The notes under the pieces were generated by a model. It was given only the letters and a program-made list of their open reading frames with translations, was not told where the DNA came from and did not search any database. Shown piece after piece: positions 1 through 7,779 of a stretch of 26,529 nucleotides of DNA (positions are counted from its first letter, which is position 1; each line of letters starts with the position of its first letter). This DNA is from CAIZQW01 sp037133395 (GTDB taxonomy: Bacteria > Verrucomicrobiota > Kiritimatiellia > RFP12 > UBA1067). The translations under genes were made by a program, and so were the position numbers. The stretch covers positions 1 to 26,529 of the forward strand of contig JBAXOG010000062.1 in the NCBI GenBank assembly GCA_037133395.1. Direction: 5' to 3'.

Positions 1-7
1 ATCAACT

Positions 8-1045
8 ATGAAGCAGAGCGTGGAGCACGCAGCAAGGGCATCTGTTTCGCAGGCAACCAAAACACCGCCTATTCGCGTTGCTGTGACAGGCGCAGCAGGT
101 CAGATCTGCTACAGTCTTTTGAAACGTATCGCAGCCGGAGAGATGTTCGGGAAGCAGACCCCCGTCATTCTGCAGTTATTGGAAGTCCCAAATGAAAAAG
201 TTCAGAATGCGCTCCTTGGAGTGGCTATGGAACTTGAAGATTGCGCCTTTCCACTGTTGCTCAATGTTATTTGTACCAGCAAACCTGAGGTTGCCTTCAA
301 GGACGCAGAATGGTGTTTACTCGTGGGATCCAAGCCACGGGGTCCGGGCATGGAACGCACAGACCTGCTGAAGGACAATGCACGCATTTTTGTGACACAA
401 GGACAATCAATCGATGCCGTTGCTGCGGAGACATGCCGCGTGGTGGTGGTCGGCAACCCCTGTAACACAAACTGCATGATCGCCGCATCTCAAGCTCGTC
501 GGTTGCCTCGCGAACGATTCACAGCCATGGTTCGGCTTGACCAGAATCGTGCCGTCTCTCAACTTGCGAAAAAGGCCTGTGTGTCCGTCGATGCTATCGA
601 ACAGTTGGCTATCTTTGGCAACCACAGTCCCACGCAGTTCCCAGATTTTTCGAATGCGACCATCTTTGGCATCCCCGTGTCTGAAGTCATCGGAGACATT
701 GCATGGTTGGAGGAAACCTTTATTGAGACCGTGAGAAGACGCGGAGCAGATATCATCGCAGCACGAGGCGTTTCCAGTGCGCTCTCCGCCGCAAACGCAA
801 TTATTGACCACGTGCGGGCCTTGTGCACACCCGGGCCGACGATTCACTCTTTGGCGGTCAGATCATCGGGGGAGTATGGATTCGGAAAGGATCTCTGGGC
901 CGGTATGCCTGTGCGTACCGTCTCACCTGGAACGTATGAAATCGTGACCGATTTTGAACATGATGCATTTGCACGAAGCAAACTTTTGCTTTCTCAGGAG
1001 GAACTTGAAAGCGAGCGTGCTTTGGTTCAGGAAGTTATTTTATAA
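8..1045 (+). CDS. mdh: Malate dehydrogenase (NAD(P)-dependent, MDH type 2)
   Basis: Cytosolic enzyme that interconverts malate and oxaloacetate in the TCA cycle. The 345-residue length fits the cytosolic/MDH-2 group. Visible family marks are the nucleotide-binding loop TGAAGQICYSLLKR near residue 27 (family usually GQIGYSLL, so a Cys replaces a Gly), the substrate-binding segment KPRGPGMERTDLLK with its arginines, GNPCNTNCMIA, MVRLDQNRAVSQLA and the catalytic-His segment IFGNHSPTQFPD. The N-terminus carries about 20 residues more than usual before the Rossmann strand. The reading frame is open to the window edge, so the true start may lie further left; no ribosome site can be judged. It is followed after 21 bases by a malic enzyme on the same strand, so the two probably act together to turn oxaloacetate/malate into pyruvate plus reduced cofactor. 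Confidence 0.93.
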   Translation: MKQSVEHAARASVSQATKTPPIRVAVTGAAGQICYSLLKRIAAGEMFGKQTPVILQLLEVPNEKVQNALLGVAMELEDCAFPLLLNVICTSKPEVAFKDAEWCLLVGSKPRGPGMERTDLLKDNARIFVTQGQSIDAVAAETCRVVVVGNPCNTNCMIAASQARRLPRERFTAMVRLDQNRAVSQLAKKACVSVDAIEQLAIFGNHSPTQFPDFSNATIFGIPVSEVIGDIAWLEETFIETVRRRGADIIAARGVSSALSAANAIIDHVRALCTPGPTIHSLAVRSSGEYGFGKDLWAGMPVRTVSPGTYEIVTDFEHDAFARSKLLLSQEELESERALVQEVIL

Positions 1046-1066
1046 ACACAAAGGAGAAACACAACT

Positions 1067-2368
1067 ATGGCAACTGTACCCGTTAATCGTGAATCAGTAT
1101 TGGCTTTCCATCAAGGTGGAAAAATTGGTCTGCGCCTGACAAAGCCGCTAAAAACACAGAATGATCTCTGCTTGGCCTACACGCCAGGGGTCGCTCTGGC
1201 CGTGAAGGAGATCGCGGCAAAACCCGAGACGATCTTTGATTACACCGCCAAACGGAGCCTCGTCGCCGTGGTTTCTGACGGCACTGCTATTCTGGGACTG
1301 GGCGATCTTGGTGCTGAAGCTTCCATCCCCGTGATGGAAGGCAAGGCTGTTTTGTTTAAGGCCTTTGGCGATGTGGACGCTTGGCCCATGCCCGTCAATC
1401 ATTGCCGTATGGAAGGAAAGAACACTGGCAAAACAGATCCTCAACGCGTGATTGACACCGTGATGGCGATTGCGCCGATGTACGGAGGAATCAACTTGGA
1501 GGATATCGCCGCGCCAGCCTGCTTTGAGATTGAAGACCGCTTGAGCGCCATGCTCGACATTCCCGTGTTTCATGATGACCAGTGGGGAACAGCCGTCATC
1601 ACTCTGGCTGGTCTGATGAACTACTCCCGTTTGTGCGGCCGCGGACTCGGCGAAATACGCGTCGTCATGAATGGCGCTGGCGCTGCGGGCATCCGCATCG
1701 CAGACATGTGCAAGGCCGCTGGCGTACGCGATTTGATTATGTGCGATACCAAGGGTGTCATACATTCCGGACGCACAGATCTGACCGACCATAAGCGTCG
1801 TCACGCGTCAAACACATCAGCCAGAACACTCTCTGAAGCCCTTCGTGGTGCGCATGTGTTCGTTGGCGTGTCCGTGGCAAACTGTGTCAGCGGTGAAGAT
1901 ATTCGCGGCATGGGCGACTATCCCGCAATCTTCGCGATGTCCAACCCGGATCCCGAAATCCGTCCTGAAATTGTTGCGGAAGTGCTCGGTAACAAGCCCT
2001 ACGTGATGGCCACTGGACGCTCGGACTACCCGAACCAGGTGAACAATGTGCTGGGCTTCCCCTTCCTGTTCCGCGGTGCGCTAGACGTGAAGGCCAAGAC
2101 CATTAACACAGCAATGAAGGTGGCTGCCTCGGAAGCTCTGGCTGGCCTCGCACGCGAAGAGGTTCCAGCGGAGGTACAGGCCTTGTACCCGAACGAAAAG
2201 CTCGTCTTTGGAAACAGCTACATCATTCCGAAGCCGTTTGATCGTCGTCTCTTTGTCGAGGTCTCGTATGCCGTTGCGAAGGCGGCTGTCGAATCAGGGG
2301 TAGCCCCAGCCACAGATCTGGCTGCGCTCAAGGAGAGTCTGATCGCACGTAACGCAGCACGCGCATAA
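1067..2368 (+). CDS. Malic enzyme (oxaloacetate-decarboxylating malate dehydrogenase), short form
   Basis: Oxidative decarboxylation of malate to pyruvate with NAD(P) and a divalent metal, in the cytosol. The 433 residues correspond to the catalytic plus NAD-binding domains only; the C-terminal phosphotransacetylase-like domain of MaeB is absent. Motifs seen: AYTPGVA near residue 39, VVSDGTAILGLGDLGAEAS, the metal-binding FHDDQWGTAVITLAG, the NAD-binding VVMNGAGAAGIRIADM and AMSNPDPEI. The start is well supported by AAAGGAG ending about 10 bases before the ATG. It lies 21 bases after mdh, so one transcript is likely. Cofactor preference (NAD versus NADP) cannot be read with certainty. No gene symbol is given because maeA/maeB/sfcA cannot be told apart here. 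Confidence 0.93.
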   Translation: MATVPVNRESVLAFHQGGKIGLRLTKPLKTQNDLCLAYTPGVALAVKEIAAKPETIFDYTAKRSLVAVVSDGTAILGLGDLGAEASIPVMEGKAVLFKAFGDVDAWPMPVNHCRMEGKNTGKTDPQRVIDTVMAIAPMYGGINLEDIAAPACFEIEDRLSAMLDIPVFHDDQWGTAVITLAGLMNYSRLCGRGLGEIRVVMNGAGAAGIRIADMCKAAGVRDLIMCDTKGVIHSGRTDLTDHKRRHASNTSARTLSEALRGAHVFVGVSVANCVSGEDIRGMGDYPAIFAMSNPDPEIRPEIVAEVLGNKPYVMATGRSDYPNQVNNVLGFPFLFRGALDVKAKTINTAMKVAASEALAGLAREEVPAEVQALYPNEKLVFGNSYIIPKPFDRRLFVEVSYAVAKAAVESGVAPATDLAALKESLIARNAARA

Positions 2369-2384
2369 TTAAGCAGCAGGGATC

Positions 2385-2445
2385 AGGGTTCAGGAATCAA
2401 GGGTTCGGATCGCAAGGATCCCCTGAACCCCGAACCCTGAACCCT
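2385..2445. repeat. GGGTTC-rich inverted repeat between convergent genes
   Basis: The gap between the convergent malic enzyme and trpC genes holds repeated GGGTTCAGG/GGGTTCGG units on one arm and their complements on the other. AGGGTTCAGG (2385-2394) pairs with CCTGAACCCT (2436-2445), and GGGTTCGG (2401-2408) pairs with CCGAACCC (2430-2437). It can form a bulged hairpin on either strand. There is no T-run, so it is not a canonical terminator, though it may act as a two-way transcription barrier or be a copy of a dispersed intergenic repeat. Confidence 0.6.
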
Positions 2446-2451
2446 CCAGTT

Positions 2452-3240
2452 TCACAAACCAAAGGTTTTGAAAACACCTTTTTTGATAATGGAGGCTAAT
2501 GCCTGTTTCGGATTTTCATCTGACATCAGCGCGCTTCCAATAAGCGCAGCGTCATATCCCGAGAGACGGGTCAGCGCTTCATGGGAATCAATACCGCTCG
2601 CAGCAATCCACCGCTCGTTTGGAAGGCGGTGCCTGATCAACCGTAAGGTCGTGGACATATCCATGGCCAGAGTCTCCAGATTTCGATTGTTCACCTGGAT
2701 AATACGAGCCCCTGCTTCTCTTGCTGTCTCAAGTTCAGCTTCGTTAAAGATCTCAACGACCGCTTCAATGCCAAATGATTCCGCCAACTGCCTCAAATCT
2801 CGCAATTGACTGGCGTCCGGTGTCAATGCAACAATCAGCAACATCGCAGAGGCAGGCGTAGTCGCCGTGTCACGGACTTGCAGTTCATCAAAAATAAAAT
2901 CCTTTCGCAAGAGCGGCAGATGCGTATACTGAGCGATCTCATGCAGGAATGCCAACTCGCCGCCAAAGTACTTTTGTTCTGTCAACACGGAGATGGCTTG
3001 AGCACCGCCTTCGGTGTAGAGACGTGCAATTTCCGAGGGCGTAATGTGCGCGTTGATGACACCGCGCGAGGGCGATGCGCGCTTGTATTCCGCAATAATG
3101 GAAATAGCCCCTGTTCCTCCACTCGTGTTGTCATCCCAAATGAATGCTGGGCGGACACCCTGAAAAAACGCAGTCGGCGGGTGGTTGTGAAGATGCGCTA
3201 GTTCATCCGCCTTGGCTTGCCTAAAGCGATCAAGAGGCAT
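2452..3240 (-). CDS. trpC: Indole-3-glycerol phosphate synthase
   Basis: Cyclises 1-(2-carboxyphenylamino)-1-deoxyribulose 5-phosphate to indole-3-glycerol phosphate in tryptophan synthesis. The TIM-barrel motifs are all visible: IIAEYKRASPSRG (catalytic Lys), LLRKDFIFDELQV, the catalytic-Glu strand EAVVEIFNEAE, VNNRNLETL and AASGIDS. I chose the internal ATG at 3240 (262 residues). It has GAAGG six bases upstream, the family's N-terminus fits MPLDRFRQAKADEL, and the longer reading frame only adds ten residues translated from the end of trpD. This start overlaps the stop of the upstream trpG-trpD gene by 11 bases, implying translational coupling. It is the last gene of the operon here; trpF, trpB and trpA are not in the window. 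Confidence 0.95.
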   Translation of the reverse strand: MPLDRFRQAKADELAHLHNHPPTAFFQGVRPAFIWDDNTSGGTGAISIIAEYKRASPSRGVINAHITPSEIARLYTEGGAQAISVLTEQKYFGGELAFLHEIAQYTHLPLLRKDFIFDELQVRDTATTPASAMLLIVALTPDASQLRDLRQLAESFGIEAVVEIFNEAELETAREAGARIIQVNNRNLETLAMDMSTTLRLIRHRLPNERWIAASGIDSHEALTRLSGYDAALIGSALMSDENPKQALASIIKKGVFKTFGL

Positions 3241-4822
3241 GAAGCACCTTCTTTCCAACGCCACCTGCAACTGCCTCGCGGGCTTTGGCCATGCAGATTG
3301 TCAACGGCATATTTGGATTCAACAGATAGAGGGCGACGCCTACATTAAGCGCCACTGCATCCTTCACGGCCTGTGTCGCGCGACCACTCAAAATATCGCG
3401 CATCACCCGTTCCGCATGATCCAAGGACTCAACACGCAGATCCTCTTCTGTACACGGGGCAATGTCATAGTCCGAAGGATTGATATCTACTTCCTCCAGT
3501 CGCCCCTCCTGAACGAGGATCATCTTCGAAATGCCTAACGGCGTCACTTCGTCAAATCCGCCAGCACCAAAAACAACCGCTGCACGTTTGATGGTCGAAG
3601 CTCGTAATGTCTCGGCCATCAACTTGAGTAGCTCAAGTCGTGCTACACCGAGGAGAATATGCGACGGACGAGCCGGATTAAGGAGTGGCCCGAGCAGATT
3701 AAAGATTGAGCGTGTGCCCAAGTCTTTCCGCAGTGGAGCGATCTGGCTAAAGACAGGATGATAGAGCGGAGCATAGAGGAATACGAACTTGCGCGCTTTC
3801 AGACGTTTTGGCACATCCGTAGCAAGCGCGTTGATCGGTATACCCAGTCGTTCCAGAACATCTGCACTTCCGCACTTGGAGGTGATGGCGCGATTACCAT
3901 GCTTCACGACCTGATACCCCATCCCTGCCAGGGTCAACGCCGTAGCAGTTGAACAGTTAAATGAATTCCGTCCATCGCCCCCTGTGCCAACCACATCAAT
4001 GAAATCACCATCTATCCCATCCACGCGAATCGACCGCGCGAGTGCCGACCGCGCAGCCTGCGCCAACTCGATCGGCGTTTCGCCCTTAAGTCGCAAGCCC
4101 ATCAAAAATGCGCCAGCCTGAACAGGAGGCATCTTCGAATCCATCAACGCTTCAAAGGCATACGAGGCCATGGCCGAATTTAAGTCGCGTCCCTCCGCGA
4201 GTGTATTGAGCACGTTTTTCATCTGAATCTCACTGCTCGTCGCAGATAGAATTGCCGAAGGGAAATTAGCCAGCAACTTCATGCCATCCGGCGTCAACAC
4301 AGACTCAGGATGGAACTGGACGCCCGCCCACGGACGATCAAGGTATTGCAATCCCATAACAACACCTTCCGGCCCGCGCGCCGTCACGTTGAAGACAGAA
4401 CTCTTCTTCCCGACATCCAGTTGCACAGCAAGCGAATGGTATCGTCCCACACACATCGGGCTCGCAATACCCTTGAATAGGCCTTGCCCGTCATGGGCAA
4501 TATCCGATGTCTTGCCATGCATGATCGAGGGCGCGCGAAGCACCTCCACGCCTGCAAAGAGACCGAGTATCTGATGCCCCAAGCAAATACCCAGCACCGG
4601 GACAGAGGGATCTAACCGCTTCAGAAATTCCAAACAGTAACCTGAGTTAATGGGATGACTCGGCCCCGGGGAGATACAGACTTTTTCGAGAGCGGGATCC
4701 GTCGCCAACTCCAGCAACCGTGGATCGTCGTTATACACCACGACCGGCGTTTCACCCAACATACTGAAGGCCTGTACGAGGTTATAGGTGAATGAATCAT
4801 AATTATCAATGAGTAAAAACAT
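3230..4822 (-). CDS. trpGD: Fused anthranilate synthase component II / anthranilate phosphoribosyltransferase
   Basis: A 530-residue two-domain protein. The N-terminal half (about residues 1-190) is a class-I glutamine amidotransferase with the start FLLIDNYDSFTYNL, the oxyanion-loop segment ISPGPSHP, the nucleophile segment LGICLGHQ and the His-Glu pair in QFHPES; it supplies ammonia to TrpE. The C-terminal half (about 200-530) is anthranilate phosphoribosyltransferase with DVVGTGGDGRNSFNCSTA, KHGNRAITSKCGSADVLE and IFNLLGPLLNPA. The G-D fusion order matches that of E. coli trpD. The ATG at 4822 is chosen because homologues begin at that Met; the ten upstream residues start at a TTG and look spurious. 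An AAAGGA lies about 13 bases upstream. It follows trpE by 54 bases and overlaps trpC by 11. Confidence 0.95.
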   Translation of the reverse strand: MFLLIDNYDSFTYNLVQAFSMLGETPVVVYNDDPRLLELATDPALEKVCISPGPSHPINSGYCLEFLKRLDPSVPVLGICLGHQILGLFAGVEVLRAPSIMHGKTSDIAHDGQGLFKGIASPMCVGRYHSLAVQLDVGKKSSVFNVTARGPEGVVMGLQYLDRPWAGVQFHPESVLTPDGMKLLANFPSAILSATSSEIQMKNVLNTLAEGRDLNSAMASYAFEALMDSKMPPVQAGAFLMGLRLKGETPIELAQAARSALARSIRVDGIDGDFIDVVGTGGDGRNSFNCSTATALTLAGMGYQVVKHGNRAITSKCGSADVLERLGIPINALATDVPKRLKARKFVFLYAPLYHPVFSQIAPLRKDLGTRSIFNLLGPLLNPARPSHILLGVARLELLKLMAETLRASTIKRAAVVFGAGGFDEVTPLGISKMILVQEGRLEEVDINPSDYDIAPCTEEDLRVESLDHAERVMRDILSGRATQAVKDAVALNVGVALYLLNPNMPLTICMAKAREAVAGGVGKKVLHAS

Positions 4823-4876
4823 GTCTAATTCCAATCCTTTGAGGAACAACAAAAAGAGATTTCGATGGTTTCGTGA

Positions 4877-6247
4877 TTAACCGCCAATGACGAGTTTCAT
4901 GATCGCAGCCTTGTTTTGGCATTCGGCATACTCGCTTGCAGGGACTGAATCGTAAACAATGCCTGCGCCTGCCTGCCAGTGGAGTTTCCCATCCTTGATC
5001 CAGAGACTTCGAATGGTGATGCCCATATCCAGGTTGACCGCATCCTTGTCCAGCCCTATCCAGCCAATGCTGCCCGCATACGGTCCGCGCGGACGCTTCT
5101 CGGTCTCCGCAATGATCTCCATAGCTCTCACCTTCGGCGCGCCGCTCACCGTCCCGGCTGGGAAGGTCGCAGCGATTACATCGACTGCGTCGAGACCGGG
5201 GTTCAGTTGCGCCGTCACACGCGAGGTCAGATGCATCACGTGCGAGAAGCGTTCCACCTCCATGAGGCGTTCGACATTCACAGTGCCCGAACGCGCCAAA
5301 CGTCCCAGATCATTGCGTCCTAAATCCACAAGCATGAGATGTTCCGCGCGCTCTTTGGGGTCTTGCAGCAGTTCCGTGGCGAGCATGGAGTCCTCCTCCT
5401 CAGTCTTCCCACGCTTGCGTGTACCCGCGATCGGTGAGAGCTGAAGCTGGTTCGCTGCGCAACGGATCAACAACTCTGGAGAAGAGCCCATCAATGTGAT
5501 ATCCGGAAAGTCCATGTAGAAGAGATAAGGTGAAGGATTGATACGCCTCAACCGGCGATAGAGCGCAAAGGGTTCGCCTTTAAAGGAGGTCTCAAAATGC
5601 GTTGACAACACAACCTGAATCGCTTCGCCCTGTCTCAGTTGTTCCTTGATGTTCTCAACTTGCGCCATATACTGTTCCTGCGTCACGCTCTCCGTGGTCG
5701 AGCCTACTTTAAAGGTCTCTGCTTCGAGTGCGGGTGCAGGCTTTTCATGTGTGTCCGTCAGAATCAACTCTGACACACGATTATAGATATGATCGAAGAT
5801 CACGACACGACTCGGCAATATGAGACATCCTTCAGCCTCCTCCGCTGAAATCACCTTGGCCAGGCGCTTCAAAGTCAACCCTGCAATCCCATACCCCAAA
5901 TAACCATAGAGCCCCCGCGTAATGGGCGGCTGGTTTGCAAATTTCGGATCAGGTTGAATGGTGATCGCTTTCAATACCGCGCGCAAGCCCTCTAGGAAAG
6001 GCATTCCCTCAAAAGCGGACAACGACGAGAGCCGTTCATCCTTGATCTCCAGGTGTAGCTGTCCTGCACGACAATTGACCGACAGCAGGCAGCCTGTCGC
6101 AAGGATGCTGTACTTGCCCCAACGCCCGTCAACCTCCGCACTCTCCAGCAGAATGCCCTGCGGATTGCGGAGAAAGAGGCTGATCGGTGTGTCGGTGTCA
6201 CCCTCAAGGTAACGTCCCTGCTGCGATAATATAATCTGTGTTGTCAT
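4877..6247 (-). CDS. trpE: Anthranilate synthase component I
   Basis: Converts chorismate plus ammonia (from the TrpG domain of the next gene) to anthranilate, the committed step to tryptophan. The 456-residue protein keeps the N-terminal feedback-binding signature LLESAEVDGRWGKYS (residues about 34-48), so tryptophan inhibition is likely retained. The chorismate-binding half has GEAIQVVLSTHFE, YLFYMDFPD, GSSPELLIRC, PIAGTRKRGKTEEED, LVDLGRNDLGR, FPAGTVSGAPKVRAME and a final QAGAGIVYDSVPASEYAEC. The start has AAGGA upstream (AACAAGGATTTGAC before the ATG) and lies about 30 bases after the predicted transcription start of a well-formed promoter. First gene of trpE-trpGD-trpC. Confidence 0.96.
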   Translation of the reverse strand: MTTQIILSQQGRYLEGDTDTPISLFLRNPQGILLESAEVDGRWGKYSILATGCLLSVNCRAGQLHLEIKDERLSSLSAFEGMPFLEGLRAVLKAITIQPDPKFANQPPITRGLYGYLGYGIAGLTLKRLAKVISAEEAEGCLILPSRVVIFDHIYNRVSELILTDTHEKPAPALEAETFKVGSTTESVTQEQYMAQVENIKEQLRQGEAIQVVLSTHFETSFKGEPFALYRRLRRINPSPYLFYMDFPDITLMGSSPELLIRCAANQLQLSPIAGTRKRGKTEEEDSMLATELLQDPKERAEHLMLVDLGRNDLGRLARSGTVNVERLMEVERFSHVMHLTSRVTAQLNPGLDAVDVIAATFPAGTVSGAPKVRAMEIIAETEKRPRGPYAGSIGWIGLDKDAVNLDMGITIRSLWIKDGKLHWQAGAGIVYDSVPASEYAECQNKAAIMKLVIGG

Positions 6248-6269
6248 GTCAAATCCTTGTTACTTCAAA

Positions 6270-6299
6270 TAGAAACAGCGCTCACTATAACTGTTTCTA
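6270..6299. promoter_or_regulatory. Inverted repeat over the trp promoter -10, candidate operator
   Basis: TAGAAACAG (6270-6278) and CTGTTTCTA (6291-6299) form a perfect 9-bp inverted repeat with a 12-base gap that encloses the -10 box and start point. A dimeric repressor bound here would block transcription. It does not resemble the E. coli TrpR operator core (CTAGT). The regulator is unknown. Confidence 0.5.
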
Positions 6300-6312
6300 C
6301 ATGTAGAGTCAA
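6284..6312 (-). promoter_or_regulatory. Sigma-70-type promoter of the trp operon
   Basis: Read on the minus strand: TTGACT (6312-6307), a 17-base spacer, TATAGT (6289-6284). Transcription would begin near 6277, leaving a leader of about 30 bases before trpE. That is too short for a classical leader-peptide attenuator, which argues for repressor control. The spacer contains the palindrome TCTACATGTAGA (6296-6307). Confidence 0.75.
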
Positions 6313-6315
6313 TGC

Positions 6316-6333
6316 GTTTCTTCAAAAAGAAAC
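6316..6333. promoter_or_regulatory. Second GTTTCTT/AAGAAAC inverted repeat upstream of the trp promoter
   Basis: GTTTCTT (6316-6322) and AAGAAAC (6327-6333) with a 4-base gap repeat the GTTTCT/AGAAAC half-site of the operator candidate at 6270-6299. It lies just upstream of the -35. It could be an auxiliary operator, or a weak hairpin ending the upstream operon; the downstream T-run on the minus strand is poor. Confidence 0.35.
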
Positions 6334-6394
6334 ATCTTTCTTAAATACACCGTCATCATTTTTGATATTATCTGCCAACGCTCTATTCCGCGCC

Positions 6395-6709
6395 TCACAG
6401 AACTGCGGACTGTTGTGCGCAATTTTTGCGGAGGCAATTGAGGATGGTGACTGCGTTGACTGCGGCAATACGGTAATAGACCTTCTTCCCATGGCGCCTG
6501 CAGTCAATGATCCCGGCCCGGCGCATCTTGTTCAAGTGTTGCGAGATCGCGCCTTGCTGACCACCGACTGCTTCAACAATCTCGGTGACCATGCACTCGT
6601 CATGGAGATCCAGATGCTCTAAAATCTGCAGGCGTTGCGGATGGCCAATGATCTTGATGACATCTGCCATACGAATCAGAAAACTGATGGGCAGTTTTGT
6701 TACTTTCAT
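6395..6709 (-). CDS. ArsR-family winged-helix transcriptional regulator
   Basis: A 104-residue DNA-binding protein. The ArsR/SmtB fold is seen in KIIGHPQRLQILEHL (helix 2), the recognition region VGGQQGAISQHLNKMRRAG and the wing HGKKVYYRI. Cysteines are at residues 39, 70, 92 and 97. Cys39 sits at the start of helix 3, next to where ArsR places its arsenic-binding cysteines, and Cys92/Cys97 lie in the last helix, where the persulfide sensors SqrR/BigR keep one cysteine. A thiol or metalloid sensor is therefore plausible, but the canonical site of either type is incomplete. It has GGAGG before its ATG and starts inside the stop of the membrane-fusion gene (ATGA overlap), so it is the last cistron of the efflux operon and probably an autorepressor of it. 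Confidence 0.88.
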   Translation of the reverse strand: MKVTKLPISFLIRMADVIKIIGHPQRLQILEHLDLHDECMVTEIVEAVGGQQGAISQHLNKMRRAGIIDCRRHGKKVYYRIAAVNAVTILNCLRKNCAQQSAVL

Positions 6710-7779
6710 TTGCCTCCATTCCGATACGAGTCTCCTGCGCGAACACCTGATATAATGCGCACCTGTTTATCTGAATAGGGTGTTGTAGTCACCAGTTGAT
6801 CCACCGCGCCGCTTGGAGTCTTGACCGTCAGATAGTCGAGTTGACCGATTTCTTTGACCGCTTCCCGAGACACCAACAGCGCATCCTCTGTTCCGATGGC
6901 CAACTCGCAGCGCGCAAACATTCCGGGAATCACGCCTTTGATATCTCCGATCAAGCACGCATCCACAGAGACCGTGCGACTTCCCGCGTCAATCGACGGA
7001 ATCACTTCTCTGACTTCAGCACGAATGGAACGATTGAGTGATTCCAAATTGACATCCAGAAACGTTCCCGCTTTAACTGTACGCACAAGTCCTTCGCGCA
7101 CCGGCACGCGAACAAGGAGTCGTTCCGGATTAAAAAGTTTCAAGATCGGCTGTTGCGGTGTCGCAAGATCACCCGGATCATGCAAACGCCCGGAAATAAT
7201 TCCATCAAAGGGTGCACGGATCTCCGTATATGCAAGGTTAATTTTTGCTGCCTCAAGCGCATGACGCATCATAGAAGCATCAGCCTTCGTCACTGTCGCA
7301 GCATTTTGCGCTGTATCGAAGTCGCGCCGCGAAATGCCGCCTGCTTCAACAATTTTCTCCAAACGTTTGATATCAGACTCCGCAAGACGCAAGCGGCTTT
7401 CAGCACCTTTAAGACCTTCTTCAGCGGAGGCCACAGCCGCCTGCCATTCGCTGTCTTCCAGCCGGACAAGCACATCGCCCTTCTTGACAGCATCGCCGCT
7501 GTTTACAGCAATCTGCGTGATCCGTGCAGCAGGAAGCCGCGAAAATATCTCTACCATTTCGCGACTGCGAACCGTGCCGACCGCCCGATAAACTATAGGG
7601 ATGCGCGTTGGACGTAGTTCCGTCCACTCAACGCTCACAACCGGTGGCTTCGCCTCGCCTGGCGCGATCTTTACGGGCCCTCCCACGGTACCCGACTGAT
7701 AGAGCATAGCCCAGAGAATGAACGAAAGGGTGGCAAATACAAACAATCCATAACCGACTTTTTTCTTATTTATTCTCAT
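6706..7779 (-). CDS. RND efflux membrane-fusion (periplasmic adaptor) protein
   Basis: A 357-residue adaptor that joins the inner-membrane RND pump to an outer-membrane channel. After the basic start MRINKKK comes one N-terminal membrane segment (about residues 7-25). Next are the HlyD-type barrel-sandwich halves (VEIFSRLPAARITQIAVNSGDAVKKGDVLVRLED, quoted in pieces: GDAVKKGDVLVRLED), a short helical hairpin (about 95-150), the second lipoyl half AYTEIRAPFDGIISGRL and the beta-barrel region (GTFLDVNLES, GMFARCELAIG). The start at 7779 is chosen because it forms an ATGA overlap with the RND stop; the 31 residues upstream are antisense-like sequence inside the pump gene. No outer-membrane factor gene follows, so a channel encoded elsewhere must be used. 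Confidence 0.9.
   Translation of the reverse strand: MRINKKKVGYGLFVFATLSFILWAMLYQSGTVGGPVKIAPGEAKPPVVSVEWTELRPTRIPIVYRAVGTVRSREMVEIFSRLPAARITQIAVNSGDAVKKGDVLVRLEDSEWQAAVASAEEGLKGAESRLRLAESDIKRLEKIVEAGGISRRDFDTAQNAATVTKADASMMRHALEAAKINLAYTEIRAPFDGIISGRLHDPGDLATPQQPILKLFNPERLLVRVPVREGLVRTVKAGTFLDVNLESLNRSIRAEVREVIPSIDAGSRTVSVDACLIGDIKGVIPGMFARCELAIGTEDALLVSREAVKEIGQLDYLTVKTPSGAVDQLVTTTPYSDKQVRIISGVRAGDSYRNGGK

Noticed and set aside
407..847. 146-residue minus-strand frame inside mdh
   Set aside because: Antisense to a gene with all family motifs intact; no recognisable domain.
1148..1804. 218-residue minus-strand frame inside the malic enzyme gene
   Set aside because: Shadow of a well-supported coding frame; low-complexity His/Ser-rich translation with no motif.
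4823..4852. Ten-residue N-terminal extension of TrpG-TrpD from a TTG
   Set aside because: The family begins at the internal ATG (FLLIDNYDSF) and a purine-rich ribosome site precedes that ATG.
6248..6277. Leader-peptide attenuator for trpE
   Set aside because: The predicted leader is only about 30 bases, with no Trp-codon-rich small frame or alternative hairpins.
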